Shown here: positions 53,298-62,756 of the stretch, in pieces
How the letters are laid out: every line of letters starts with the position of its first letter
How positions within the stretch are numbered: position 1 is the first letter of the stretch
Assembly (NCBI GenBank): GCA_036567945.1
Contig: DATCTM010000105.1
Coordinates: 57,782 to 121,781, forward strand
Length of the DNA stretch: 64,000 nucleotides
Origin: BRH-c54 sp036567945
GTDB taxonomy: Bacteria; Bacteroidota; Bacteroidia; Flavobacteriales_E; Vicingaceae
Reading direction: 5' to 3'
Program-made: the position numbers and the translations under genes
Notes under the pieces: model-generated
The model's database searches: none
The model's input: the letters and a program-made list of their open reading frames with translations, nothing else
What the model was told of the DNA's origin: nothing

Positions 53298-55031
53298 ATG
53301 AAATTCAATTTGCCAAAAGACCAAGCATCAATTATTAAAGTAATAGGCGTTGGAGGCGGTGGAAGCAACGCTGTAAACCACATGTACAATCAGGGGATTA
53401 CAGGTGTAGATTTCATCATTTGCAATACAGATGCACAAGCATTAGAACTAAGTCCTATTCCAAATAAAATTCAGTTGGGAACTACGCTAACAGAAGGTTT
53501 AGGAGCAGGAGCAAACCCTGAGGTTGGTAAAAATGCAGCAATTGAAGATATTGATAATATTAAAAAGATATTAGAAAACAACACCAAAATGGTTTTTATA
53601 ACTGCCGGAATGGGTGGTGGAACCGGTACAGGAGCAGCTCCGGTAATTGCTAATGTTGCTAGAGAAATGGGTATTTTAACAGTTGGTATTGTTACTATTC
53701 CTTTTAGTTTTGAAGGAAGAAGAAGAAAACAACAAGCTGAAGAGGGTTTAGAGCAATTACGTCAGAATGTAGATACATTGTTAATCATTAATAATGATAA
53801 GTTGAGAATGATGCATGGAAACCTTAAAATGGGAGAAGCTTTTTCTAAAGCAGATGATATTTTAACGGTTGCTGCTAAAGGAATTGCAGAAATTATTACC
53901 GTAGCAGGTTATATTAATGTGGATTTTGAAGATGTTAAAACAGTAATGAAAGATGGTGGAACAGCCATTATGGGTTCTGCGACTGCTGAAGGCGACAATA
54001 GGGCTATTGAAGCAGTTACTAAAGCAATATCTTCTCCATTATTAAATGATAACGAAATTGAAGGAGCAAACTACATCTTGTTAAACATTACCTCTGGAGA
54101 GGATGAAATTACCATGGATGAGATTGATGATATTACTGATTACATTCAAAATGAAGCAGGATATACTGCTGAATTAATTTGGGGTAATGGACTAGATGAG
54201 TCGTTGGGAAATAAAGTTTCTGTAACGGTTATTGCTACAGGTTTTGGTAAAAAAGAGTTAGGAAAAATTGATGACCTTAACAAACCTGAAGAACATATAG
54301 TACATACGTTGGATACGGATGATAGTCCAGTAAATGAAATTACAACTGAAGTAACAGATAATATTGTTGAGGATGAAAATGATGAACCTTATATAAGTTC
54401 TTCAAGTCAGTCAGCTTTTGAGTTTAATGATGTTTTTTCAGAAGAAGCAAATGAAACTGTATCAGAAGAAAATGATGAAGATGCAATAGTGTTCGGATTA
54501 GATGATGATATAGAGGAGATTGAAGAAAAGCAGTCGATTATGATGGAGGAAGAACAAGACCATCAACACCACCAAGAAACAGAGACCGAGGATAATGATT
54601 TTTTTGTATCAGAAAGTAGTAACATAGAAGCTGAACAAGATGAAAATAGTATTGTTTGGAATTTGAATGATGAGGTGGATGCAGATGTAAATGAAATCAA
54701 ACAAACTACTACTTTTTCTGGAGAACAACATTTAGAGGAAGAGGAAGAAAAATCTTCCTTAGTTTATTCAGCTAAAATTCCTGATGAAGACCAACTGAAA
54801 AGAAATAACGAAAGAATTATGCGTATCAGAGAATTAGGTATGAAAATGAAAACTTCATCTGGATTATCTGAATTAGAAAAAGAACCTGCCTATAAAAGAA
54901 GAAAAATTAACTTACAAGATACGCCTCACTCATCAGAAAGTACAGTGTCTAGGTTTACATTGTCAGATGATGAGGAAGGGAAGCCTAAATTAAAAGACGG
55001 AAATTCTTTCTTGCATGATAATGTAGATTAG
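53298..55031 (+). CDS. ftsZ: Cell division GTPase FtsZ with long C-terminal extension
   Basis: 577 residues, against 380-400 in most bacteria. The tubulin-like core (residues 1-320) has VIGVGGGGSNAVNHM, the GTP loop TAGMGGGTGTGAAPVI and the T7 segment NVDFEDVKTVMKDGG. An acidic, low-complexity linker (about 330-510, rich in E, D, N and S) precedes the Bacteroidota end peptide SELEKEPAYKRRKINLQ and a 35-residue tail. It forms the Z-ring. The last gene of the cluster; a hairpin follows it. Confidence 0.96.
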   Translation: MKFNLPKDQASIIKVIGVGGGGSNAVNHMYNQGITGVDFIICNTDAQALELSPIPNKIQLGTTLTEGLGAGANPEVGKNAAIEDIDNIKKILENNTKMVFITAGMGGGTGTGAAPVIANVAREMGILTVGIVTIPFSFEGRRRKQQAEEGLEQLRQNVDTLLIINNDKLRMMHGNLKMGEAFSKADDILTVAAKGIAEIITVAGYINVDFEDVKTVMKDGGTAIMGSATAEGDNRAIEAVTKAISSPLLNDNEIEGANYILLNITSGEDEITMDEIDDITDYIQNEAGYTAELIWGNGLDESLGNKVSVTVIATGFGKKELGKIDDLNKPEEHIVHTLDTDDSPVNEITTEVTDNIVEDENDEPYISSSSQSAFEFNDVFSEEANETVSEENDEDAIVFGLDDDIEEIEEKQSIMMEEEQDHQHHQETETEDNDFFVSESSNIEAEQDENSIVWNLNDEVDADVNEIKQTTTFSGEQHLEEEEEKSSLVYSAKIPDEDQLKRNNERIMRIRELGMKMKTSSGLSELEKEPAYKRRKINLQDTPHSSESTVSRFTLSDDEEGKPKLKDGNSFLHDNVD

Positions 55032-55047
55032 GTTAATTTTGTTTGAA

Positions 55048-55082
55048 GTTTGAAGTTGAATTCATGATGAGCAACTTCAAAC
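55048..55082 (+). terminator. Hairpin after ftsZ (possible terminator)
   Basis: GTTTGAAGTTG (55048-55058) pairs with CAACTTCAAAC (55072-55082) over an 11-bp stem; the T-tract after it is poor (GTTTAACTTT). It may close the dcw transcript or only slow it before yqeY. Confidence 0.5.
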
Positions 55083-55103
55083 GTTTAACTTTAAATCAAA
55101 CCA

Positions 55104-55553
55104 ATGAATTTAACAGAACAAATAAATCAAGATATTAAACAAGCCATGTTGGCTAAAGATAAAGCTAAATTAGAAGCATTAAGAGCGGTAAAAGCTGCTT
55201 TGTTGTTAGAAGCTTCAAAAGATGGTAGTGGTGAAGTAACTGATGAAGCTGGTTTAGCGATTTTGAAAAAATTAGTAAAGCAACGTAAAGATGCTGCGAC
55301 AATTTATCACGAGCAAAACAGACCTGATTTGGCTAAAGATGAAGAATTTCAGATTGAAATCTTGAGTGTTTATTTGCCAGAACAAATGGGAGAAGATGAA
55401 GTGAGAAAAATTATAAAAGAAACCATAACTCAATTGGGAGCATCGTCACCTGCTGATATGGGAAAAGTAATGGGGCCAATCATGGGAAAACTTAACGGTA
55501 AAGCAGATGGAAAATTAATTTCTACTATTGTTAAAGAAGAATTAGCCAAATAA
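55104..55553 (+). CDS. GatB/YqeY domain protein
   Basis: 149 residues, one YqeY helical domain: LTEQINQDIKQAMLAKDKAK, LEALRAVKAALLLEASK, then VKQRKDAATIYHEQNRPDLA and YLPEQMGEDEVRKI. It resembles the tRNA-binding tail of the GatB amidotransferase subunit, so a role with tRNA is presumed for the family. Cytosolic. It follows ftsZ, with a strong terminator after it. Confidence 0.92.
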   Translation: MNLTEQINQDIKQAMLAKDKAKLEALRAVKAALLLEASKDGSGEVTDEAGLAILKKLVKQRKDAATIYHEQNRPDLAKDEEFQIEILSVYLPEQMGEDEVRKIIKETITQLGASSPADMGKVMGPIMGKLNGKADGKLISTIVKEELAK

Positions 55554-55585
55554 CTTGTAAACAAAGCATTACATTAAATAACTGT

Positions 55586-55623
55586 AAAAAGCCTCGCAAA
55601 ATCTATTTGTGGGGCTTTTTTTT
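55586..55623 (+). terminator. Rho-independent terminator after yqeY
   Basis: AAAAAGCCTCGCAAA (55586-55600) pairs with TTTGTGGGGCTTTTT (55606-55620) with wobbles, then more T residues. It closes the dcw-yqeY transcript. The rest of 55554-55873 holds no gene or strong promoter match I can see. Confidence 0.9.
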
Positions 55624-55873
55624 AGTATTATTTTAATCCTAAAAAAATAACATAAGCATAACTTTATGTTAAAAATCATAAAATATTGCTTATTTATTGT
55701 TAAATTTATAGATGTAAATAGATAGAATTAGTGATTAATGAATGATAGTTATGAAGTGTTATTTTGTTAATTGTATTGAAAAGTAATAACTTAGTTATTT
55801 GATGAATAAAAAGAGAGGTTTATTCATTATCTGCTACATTATTTTAATCCTAAAAAATGAAAAATATAAAACT

Positions 55874-56248
55874 ATGAAAATGCAAAGTTTTTTAAAATTT
55901 AGTTTTGTTTCTATATTAATGTTAGGAATGTTTATTGGCGTTTCTGCACAAAATACAAATAAAGACAATAGTGCTAAATCCTTGTTTAAGCGAGCACAAG
56001 TTGGCTCAATGTTAACTGTTTTGGCTGATGTAGATGCTTATGATAAAAATACAATAGGAGCATTAAAAGATGACTTATCTAAATACAATGAAAAAATAGT
56101 GATGATAGCTATAGATGAAAAAAACAAAATATTGAAAGTTACGTACAATGCGGAGATGTTGGTTGAAGACTTGCAAAAAACATTCGATAAACATGGAGTA
56201 ACCTATAAACCTATTAGAGAACCGAATATCCAATTTGAACAACAATAA
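55874..56248 (+). CDS. Small secreted protein, unknown
   Basis: 124 residues from ATG 55874, where a good signal peptide begins (MKMQSFLKFSFVSILMLGMF); the open frame extends back to TTG 55799 but that part looks unlikely. The mature part (IVMIAIDEKNKILKVTYNAE then LVEDLQKTFDKHGVTYKPIR) has a beta-alpha-beta shape like small ferredoxin-fold domains, without their metal-binding cysteines. Eight bases before the T9SS protein, so the two are co-transcribed. Confidence 0.65.
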   Translation: MKMQSFLKFSFVSILMLGMFIGVSAQNTNKDNSAKSLFKRAQVGSMLTVLADVDAYDKNTIGALKDDLSKYNEKIVMIAIDEKNKILKVTYNAEMLVEDLQKTFDKHGVTYKPIREPNIQFEQQ

Positions 56249-56256
56249 TTTTTAGA

Positions 56257-58911
56257 ATGATGAGAAAGTTTTATAGTTTACTGATATTGATTTCAATAAG
56301 TTTTGGGGTTTATGCAGGAGGCCCTGCAACACCTGGAGATGATTGCAGTAATGCAATAGATTTAGCAGGATTAACACCTCCTACATCAAGTACAACAGCA
56401 GGAGTAACTAATGATTTTTCATTTTGTTCAATGGGTTCTGCACCGGATTTGATTTATTATTATGATTTACCAGTAGGTTCTACTTTAACTATTCAACAAA
56501 CTACAAATGGTTATGATTCTAGACATTCTTTGAGGTACAATGGAACTTGTCCCGGAACAATTGAAATTGTTTGCACGGACGATCCAGATACTCAAGTTGA
56601 AAGTTGGCAAAATTGTACAGGGAGTGTTCAAAGGGTGTGGTGGATTCAGTCTGGCTTTTCCTCAAATAGTGGAACTTTTACATTAACGTGGAATGTGGTT
56701 GCTGGTACTTGTCCAGTGCCGCCATCAAACGATGAGTGTTCAGGTGCAACATCTGTAACGGTTAACCCAGACTTAAACTGTGGAAGCGTTACTGCTGGAA
56801 CTATTCAAAATGCAACAGCATCTTCTCAAGCTAATACTTGTTCAGGAACTGCTAATAATGATGTGTGGTACTCATTTGTTGCTACAGGAACAGTTCATTA
56901 CGTTAGTTTACTAAATATTAGTGGAAGTCCTACGGACATGTATCATTCGGTTTATGGAGGATCTTGTGGTTCAATAGGAGCACCACTGGTATGTAGTGAT
57001 CCAAATAGTAGTATAGTTTCAGGATTAACACCTGGTAATACTTATTATATTCGTGTTTATTCTTACAGTTCAAGTACTGGTGCAACAACAACTTTTAATG
57101 TTTGTGTAGGTACACCACCACCACCACCATCTAATGATGAGTGTGCTGGTGCAACATCAGTTCCTGTAAATCCTAATGCTTCATGTGGTTCTGTTGTTAG
57201 TGGTACGTTAAATTCAGCAACACCTTCATCTCAGTCTAATACTTGTTTTGGAACAGCTAATGATGATGTGTGGTATTCTTTTGTGGCAACTAATTCATCT
57301 CATTATATTGATTTGTTAAGTGTTGGAGGAAGTCCAACAGATTTGTATCATTCGGTTTATGCGGGGTCTTGTGGTTCAATAGGGGCGCCATTGGTATGTA
57401 GTGATCCAAATAGTAGTACAGTTTCAGGGTTAACACCCGGTAATACTTATTATATTCGTGTGTATTCATATAGTTCAAGTACTGGTGCAACAACAACTTT
57501 TAATGTTTGTGTAGGTACACCACCACCACCACCATCTAATGATAATTGTGGTAATGCTATAAGCTTAACCATGTCAACGGATGGTAGTTGTAATTCTGTT
57601 TCTTCAACTGTAGCTTCAGCAACTAATTCAATGGTTTCAGCATGTGGAGGTACAGCTAATGATGATGTTTGGTTTTCATTTGTAGCAACAAATGATTCTG
57701 CTTATGTAGATAGAATTGCTGAATTTGATTCTGAGGTAGAAGTTTTTAATGCGTGTTCAGGAACATCTTTAGGTTGTCAAGATTCTGAAACTTCATTTTT
57801 GGTTACAGGTTTAACCGTTGGGAATACTTATTTTATTAGAATTCATTCTTGGTCTTCCACAGTTCCCAATCCGAGTAGTGCAGATTTTACAATATGTGTT
57901 TTTGGACCGGCACCTCCACCTGCAAATGATTTGTGTAATAAGATGCAGCCGATTTGTGCAGATAGTCCTTATTCTTTTGTAGCCACACAAGGGGGAGACG
58001 ATGCTAGTACTACAGAACCCGGGAATAATTATGATTGTTTGTCAACGTCACCCAATCCAACTTGGTTTTATTTAGAAATTGATAGTGGTGGTGTAATGAG
58101 TTTTGATATAACTGCTGCTAGTGATATTGATTTTGCTCTTTGGGGACCTTATAGTAGTTTGGCTAATGCTCAAGCAGCTTGTGGGTCTTTGCCAGTTCCA
58201 GTAGATTGTAGTTATTCTTCTACAAATATTGAACAAGCAAATGCGAATGTTAATGCGGGAGATGTATTTATATTGTTAGTTACCAATTATGCTGATGTTC
58301 AACAACCGATTACTTTAAACTCTTCGTCTGCTAATACGGCTTCAACTGATTGTACAATTCTTCCAATTGAATTAATGAGTTTTGATGCAAATGCTTCAGA
58401 ATATGGAAATGAACTTTCGTGGCAAACACTTTCTGAAATAAATAATGATTATTTTATTTTAGAAACATCAAAAGATGCACGAAATTTTCAAGCTATTGGT
58501 AGTGTTAAAGGAGCAGGGAATTCAAATGAACTGTTGAGTTATTATTTTATGGATAAAAATCCAATAGCAAGTATTACTTATTATCGATTAAAACAAGTTG
58601 ATTTTGATGGTAAATTTTCTTATTCTGAGGTTGTTTCTGTTAGAAGGATAGAAGATGGTGAGGTTGTGATTTCTCCTAACCCAGTAAAAGATGTCTTGAA
58701 TATTGAATTTAAAACGAACCAAGCCGGAAGTTATAATTTTATAGTGGTAGATTTGTTAGGAGCTGTTATAGAGAGGAATATGCAGCTTAATAGAGGGGTG
58801 AACAACATTAGGTTGGATGTTTTTGCCGATTTACCTCAAGGGTTTTATATGCTTAAAATAGTGGATGAAAATAATACTATTATTACCACTAAAAAAATTG
58901 TGAAAAACTAA
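56257..58911 (+). CDS. T9SS type A cargo protein with tandem extracellular domains
   Basis: 884 residues. Signal peptide (SLLILISISFGVYA), an N-terminal Cys-rich domain, then PPC-like domains of about 135 residues, each starting PPSNDECxGATSV and closing with GLTPGNTYYIRVYSYSSS, joined by proline linkers (PPPPPSND). A further variant domain (residues 430-565), a Cys-containing domain (PPANDLCNKMQPICADSPYS) and a glycine-poor fibronectin-like spacer follow. The last 80 residues are a T9SS sorting domain: VVISPNPVKDVLNIEF, ending GFYMLKIVDENNT...KIVKN. It is exported through the type IX system and anchored or released at the cell surface. Ligand unknown. Confidence 0.9.
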   Translation: MMRKFYSLLILISISFGVYAGGPATPGDDCSNAIDLAGLTPPTSSTTAGVTNDFSFCSMGSAPDLIYYYDLPVGSTLTIQQTTNGYDSRHSLRYNGTCPGTIEIVCTDDPDTQVESWQNCTGSVQRVWWIQSGFSSNSGTFTLTWNVVAGTCPVPPSNDECSGATSVTVNPDLNCGSVTAGTIQNATASSQANTCSGTANNDVWYSFVATGTVHYVSLLNISGSPTDMYHSVYGGSCGSIGAPLVCSDPNSSIVSGLTPGNTYYIRVYSYSSSTGATTTFNVCVGTPPPPPSNDECAGATSVPVNPNASCGSVVSGTLNSATPSSQSNTCFGTANDDVWYSFVATNSSHYIDLLSVGGSPTDLYHSVYAGSCGSIGAPLVCSDPNSSTVSGLTPGNTYYIRVYSYSSSTGATTTFNVCVGTPPPPPSNDNCGNAISLTMSTDGSCNSVSSTVASATNSMVSACGGTANDDVWFSFVATNDSAYVDRIAEFDSEVEVFNACSGTSLGCQDSETSFLVTGLTVGNTYFIRIHSWSSTVPNPSSADFTICVFGPAPPPANDLCNKMQPICADSPYSFVATQGGDDASTTEPGNNYDCLSTSPNPTWFYLEIDSGGVMSFDITAASDIDFALWGPYSSLANAQAACGSLPVPVDCSYSSTNIEQANANVNAGDVFILLVTNYADVQQPITLNSSSANTASTDCTILPIELMSFDANASEYGNELSWQTLSEINNDYFILETSKDARNFQAIGSVKGAGNSNELLSYYFMDKNPIASITYYRLKQVDFDGKFSYSEVVSVRRIEDGEVVISPNPVKDVLNIEFKTNQAGSYNFIVVDLLGAVIERNMQLNRGVNNIRLDVFADLPQGFYMLKIVDENNTIITTKKIVKN
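56727..57537 (+). repeat. 405-bp tandem repeat inside the T9SS cargo gene
   Basis: Two successive domain-coding units (offset 405 bp) are alike throughout. Their final 150 bp or so (around 56990-57131 and 57395-57536) are almost identical at DNA level, which points to recent duplication or gene conversion; the earlier part has diverged more. Confidence 0.8.
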
Positions 58912-58955
58912 TAAGTTTAGAAAATCACTAACACCGATAAATTTTCTTAAAAGCA

Positions 58956-58986
58956 TTTGTTTAATAAACAAAAAAAGATATCTTTG
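58956..58986 (+). promoter_or_regulatory. Canonical Bacteroidota promoter of tRNA-Leu
   Basis: TTTG at 58956-58959, a 19-bp spacer and TATCTTTG at 58979-58986 match the -33/-7 consensus (TTTG, TAnnTTTG) exactly. Transcription would begin near 58993, about 42 bp before the tRNA. Confidence 0.85.
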
Positions 58987-59034
58987 CACTCCTTTTTTAA
59001 GAAAGTTTTAAAGTAAACCTTTAATTAAAAAATT

Positions 59035-59116
59035 GCGGGTGTGGTGAAATTGGTAGACACGCTAGACTTAGGATCTAGTGCTTCACGGCATGGGGGTTCG
59101 AGTCCCTTCACCCGCA
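59035..59116 (+). tRNA. tRNA-Leu (anticodon TAG)
   Basis: 82 nt with acceptor GCGGGTG/CACCCGC, the D-arm, anticodon stem CTAGA/TCTAG with loop CTTAGGA (anticodon TAG), a long variable arm as in class II leucine tRNAs (TGCTTCACGGCA), and T-arm GGGGGTTCGAGTCCCTT. Discriminator A; CCA is not encoded. A canonical promoter precedes it and a terminator follows. Confidence 0.95.
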
Positions 59117-59147
59117 CAAAATAAGGAGTTGTTCCTTAAGAAAAAAT

Positions 59148-59179
59148 AAAAGGTATAAGGTTAGCCTTATACCTTTTTT
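59148..59179 (+). terminator. Rho-independent terminator after tRNA-Leu
   Basis: AAAAGGTATAAGG (59148-59160), loop TTAG, CCTTATACC (59165-59173) then TTTTTT. It separates the tRNA from tig. Confidence 0.9.
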
Positions 59180-59207
59180 AAATTCTATAAAAATTAAACC
59201 TTAATAT

Positions 59208-60566
59208 ATGAACATTACACAAGAGAAAATTGATGATTTAAATGCAGTTATTAAAGTGCAGTTGAAAGAAGAAGATTATCAAGATAAAGTGGAAAACCAA
59301 CTTAAAGAATACCGTAAAAAAGCTAGTGTTCCTGGCTTCAGAAAAGGACATGTTCCTATGGGTATGGTAAAAAAAATGGTAGGAACTAACTTGTTGGTTG
59401 ATGAATTGAATAAAATTTTGTCAGATACCTTACAAGAGTATTTGACCAAAGAAAAGCTTGAAGTTTTAGGAAACCCACTTCCTAAAATGGAAGATGATGA
59501 AACTATTGATTGGGAAAATCAAAAAGAATTTGAGTTTAAATACGAAGTTGGATTAGCACCTTCTTTTAAAGTGGATAGCTTGGATAAACTTAAAGTGGAT
59601 GCCTATAAAATAAAAGTATCTGACAAAGATGTTCAGAAATATGTTGATGATTTAGCTCGCAGATACGGAAAAATGACTAATCCGGAAGTAGCTGAAAAAG
59701 ATGATATGGTTTTTGGAAAGTTTGAAGAGTTAGATGGCGAAGGCAAGGTAAAAGAAGGTGGGATTACTAATAGTTCAGTAATTATTATTAATGCTGTTAC
59801 CGATAAAAACTTGCAAAAACAATTAGTTGGAGCTAAAGCAGGAGATAAATTTGTTGTTGATCCCAAAACTGTTTCTGAGCACGAAAGTGACCAAGCACAA
59901 GCTATTGGGGTTGATGTGAATGAGTTAAAAAACATCATCTCTAAATTTAATTATACAGTAGAAAAAGTAAACAGAGTTATTGCTTCAGACTTAAATCAAG
60001 AATTGTTTGATAAAATTTTTGGAGAAGGAGCAGTAAAATCTGAAAAAGAATTTAGAGATAAAATTGCTGAAGAATTAAACAAAGGATTAATTGCTGATAG
60101 TGATAGAAAGTTAAAAGCTGATGTTCAAGATGCTTTAATGGATTCGTTAAAATTAAAATTGCCTGATACTTTTTTGAAGAAATGGATTAAAGCATCTAAC
60201 GAAAAACCAATTACTGACGAGCAAATTGAAGCAGAATACGATATGTATTCTAAAAGCTTACAATGGCAACTAATTGAAAATAAAATTATTGAAGCAAATG
60301 AAATTAAAGTTGAATTTGAAGAAGTAATTGACTATACTAAAGGGTTATTGACTCAACAAATGCAAAGCATGGGAATGCCTGCAAATGATGATGAGCAATT
60401 AACACAAACAGCTCAAAGTGTACTTCAAAATCAAGAAGAAGCTAGAAAAATTTACGGAATGTTATATGATTCTAAACTAATGGATTTATATAAATCAACC
60501 TGTAAATTGAAAGAAAAAGAAGTCTCTTTAGAAGAGTTTGAAAAGCTTTTAGCTAAACAGAAATAA
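59208..60566 (+). CDS. tig: Trigger factor
   Basis: 452 residues. The ribosome-binding signature is VPGFRKGHVPMGMVKKMVG; a PPIase-like domain (residues 150-245, KVSDKDVQKYVDDLARRYGK to FVVDPKTVSEHESDQ) and a helical C-terminal chaperone body follow. The peptidyl-prolyl domain is divergent, as in other Bacteroidota. It folds nascent chains at the ribosome exit. It sits just upstream of clpP, as in many bacteria, with a terminator between. Confidence 0.93.
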   Translation: MNITQEKIDDLNAVIKVQLKEEDYQDKVENQLKEYRKKASVPGFRKGHVPMGMVKKMVGTNLLVDELNKILSDTLQEYLTKEKLEVLGNPLPKMEDDETIDWENQKEFEFKYEVGLAPSFKVDSLDKLKVDAYKIKVSDKDVQKYVDDLARRYGKMTNPEVAEKDDMVFGKFEELDGEGKVKEGGITNSSVIIINAVTDKNLQKQLVGAKAGDKFVVDPKTVSEHESDQAQAIGVDVNELKNIISKFNYTVEKVNRVIASDLNQELFDKIFGEGAVKSEKEFRDKIAEELNKGLIADSDRKLKADVQDALMDSLKLKLPDTFLKKWIKASNEKPITDEQIEAEYDMYSKSLQWQLIENKIIEANEIKVEFEEVIDYTKGLLTQQMQSMGMPANDDEQLTQTAQSVLQNQEEARKIYGMLYDSKLMDLYKSTCKLKEKEVSLEEFEKLLAKQK

Positions 60567-60574
60567 AATATTAG

Positions 60575-60608
60575 ATGCCTCGATTTTTAATCGGGGCATT
60601 TTTTTTAT
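60575..60608 (+). terminator. Rho-independent terminator after tig
   Basis: ATGCCTCGATT (60575-60585) pairs with AATCGGGGCAT (60589-60599) with one wobble, then a long T-tract. Confidence 0.9.
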
Positions 60609-60696
60609 AAATTTTTGTAAAAAAATAGAGAAATCATTTCTAAAATACTATCTTAGATGACTATTTTTACAAACCAATTCTAAAACCAAAAAAAAT

Positions 60697-61371
60697 ATGT
60701 TCAATAAAGACGAATTCAGAAAATATGCAACAAAGCATGTAGGCATAAGTAGCACTGTTTATGACCAATACCAATCTATTTATGCGGATTATATTTCTCC
60801 AACAATTATTGAAGAAAGGCAGTTAAATGTTGCATCAATGGATGTTTTTTCAAGATTAATGATGGATAGAATTATTTTCTTGGGAACAGGAATAAATGAT
60901 TATGTTTCTAACATTATACAAGCTCAGTTGTTATTTTTAGAATCTGTAGATTCAAAAAAAGATATTCAAATATATTTAAATTCACCGGGTGGTGGCGTAT
61001 ATGCAGGATTAGGTATTTATGATACCATGCAATACATTTCTCCAGATGTAGCAACCATTTGTACAGGAATGGCAGCGTCTATGGGAGCGGTATTGCTTTG
61101 TGCAGGAGCAGATGGTAAAAGAACAGCGTTACCTCACTCTAGAGTTATGATTCATCAACCCTTAGGTGGAGCTCAAGGTCAGGCATCTGATATTGAAATT
61201 ACGGCAAGAGAAATTCTTAAACTGAAAAAAGAATTGTACGAGATTATTTCCAAACATTCTGGTCAGAAATATGAAAAAGTAGAAAATGATTCTGATAGAG
61301 ATTATTGGATGATAGCATCAGAAGCCAAAGAATACGGAATGATTGATGAAGTGTTAATTAGAGAAAAATAA
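60697..61371 (+). CDS. clpP: ATP-dependent Clp protease proteolytic subunit
   Basis: 224 residues. Catalytic triad: Ser128 in GMAASMGAVLL, His153 in RVMIHQPLGG, and Asp in DRDYWM. The N-terminal 30 residues are longer than in E. coli before the IYADYISPTII start of the core. It degrades proteins with ClpX or ClpA partners. Cytosolic. It lies between tig and eno; no clpX gene follows. Confidence 0.95.
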   Translation: MFNKDEFRKYATKHVGISSTVYDQYQSIYADYISPTIIEERQLNVASMDVFSRLMMDRIIFLGTGINDYVSNIIQAQLLFLESVDSKKDIQIYLNSPGGGVYAGLGIYDTMQYISPDVATICTGMAASMGAVLLCAGADGKRTALPHSRVMIHQPLGGAQGQASDIEITAREILKLKKELYEIISKHSGQKYEKVENDSDRDYWMIASEAKEYGMIDEVLIREK

Positions 61372-61401
61372 TCCTAAACTTATAATTTATAAACTAGCAC
61401 A

Positions 61402-62688
61402 ATGAGTTACATAGCACAAATTCATGCACGTCAAATTTTCGACTCTAGAGGAAACCCAACTGTTGAAGTAGATGTAGTTACGCAAAATGGAATTTTAGGA
61501 AGAGCAGCAGTGCCTTCAGGAGCTTCTACAGGAAAATATGAAGCCGTTGAGTTGAGAGATAACGATAAGAAAAATTATCTTGGTAAAGGCGTTTTAAAAG
61601 CAGTTCAAAATATTAATACTGTTATTAACGATGAGTTGAACGGAGCTTATATTATGGACCAAAGTACTATTGATAAAACGTTAATAGCACTTGATGGAAC
61701 CGAAAATAAAGCCAATTTAGGTGCTAACGCTATTTTGGGAGTTTCTATGGCTGCTGCAAAAGCTGCTGCCGAAGAAGCCGGTTTACCATTATTTAAATAT
61801 ATTGGAGGAGTTAATGCTAATGTGTTGCCTATACCAATGATGAATATCTTAAATGGAGGTTCGCATGCCGATAATAATATAGATTTCCAAGAATTTATGG
61901 TAATGCCCGTTGGTGCTTCTTCTTTTAGTGAAGGCTTAAAAATGGGGGTGGAAATTTTTCATCATTTAAAAGCAGTTTTAAAAGACAAAGGTTATTCTAC
62001 CAATGTTGGTGATGAAGGCGGTTTTGCCCCTAATTTAAAATCTAACGAAGAAGCCATAGAAACAGTATTGAAAGCCATAGAAAAAGCAGGTTATAAGCCT
62101 GGAGATGATGTTTATATTGCTATGGATGCAGCAAGTTCTGAGTTTTATAATGCAAAAGAAAAAGTGTATCATTTTCACCAATCAACCGGAGATAAATTAA
62201 CATCTTCAGAAATGGTAACCTATTGGAAAGATTGGACAAAAAAATATCCGATTTTATCTATTGAAGATGGGTTGGATGAAGATGATTGGAAAGGTTGGGC
62301 AGAATTGAATAAAACCATTGGAGATAAAGTTCAATTGGTGGGTGATGATTTATTTGTAACCAATACTAAACGATTAGCAAAAGGAATTAAAGAAAAATCG
62401 GCTAATTCTATCTTAATTAAAGTAAACCAAATAGGTTCTTTAACAGAAACAATTAATGCGGTTGACATGGCAAATAGAGCTTCATTTACGTCAGTAATGA
62501 GCCACCGTTCGGGAGAAACTGAAGACACCACCATTGCCGATTTGGCGGTGGCATTAAACACAGGACAAATAAAAACAGGTTCAGCTTCTCGTTCGGATAG
62601 AATGGCAAAATACAACCAATTATTACGTATTGAAGAAATGCTTGGACACAGTGCTCAATACCTTGGTAAAGATTTTAAATTTCTTTAA
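61402..62688 (+). CDS. eno: Enolase
   Basis: 428 residues. Motifs: RQIFDSRGNPTVEVDVV, SGASTGKYEAVELRD, NILNGGSHADNNIDFQEFMV, GDEGGFAPN, SIEDGLDEDDW, GDDLFVTN, and SVMSHRSGETEDTTIADLAV, covering the metal and substrate sites. It converts 2-phosphoglycerate to phosphoenolpyruvate in glycolysis. Cytosolic, normal length. It is 30 bp after clpP. Confidence 0.97.
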   Translation: MSYIAQIHARQIFDSRGNPTVEVDVVTQNGILGRAAVPSGASTGKYEAVELRDNDKKNYLGKGVLKAVQNINTVINDELNGAYIMDQSTIDKTLIALDGTENKANLGANAILGVSMAAAKAAAEEAGLPLFKYIGGVNANVLPIPMMNILNGGSHADNNIDFQEFMVMPVGASSFSEGLKMGVEIFHHLKAVLKDKGYSTNVGDEGGFAPNLKSNEEAIETVLKAIEKAGYKPGDDVYIAMDAASSEFYNAKEKVYHFHQSTGDKLTSSEMVTYWKDWTKKYPILSIEDGLDEDDWKGWAELNKTIGDKVQLVGDDLFVTNTKRLAKGIKEKSANSILIKVNQIGSLTETINAVDMANRASFTSVMSHRSGETEDTTIADLAVALNTGQIKTGSASRSDRMAKYNQLLRIEEMLGHSAQYLGKDFKFL

Positions 62689-62756
62689 CAAAAAGTATAA
62701 AAAAATAGAAAGTAGTTTATTAATTTAGCAAACGTCAAAAAAATAAAGAAATAAAT

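Noticed and set aside
57290..57496. Minus-strand frame inside the T9SS repeat gene
   Set aside because: Antisense to a conserved repeat domain and without any motif.
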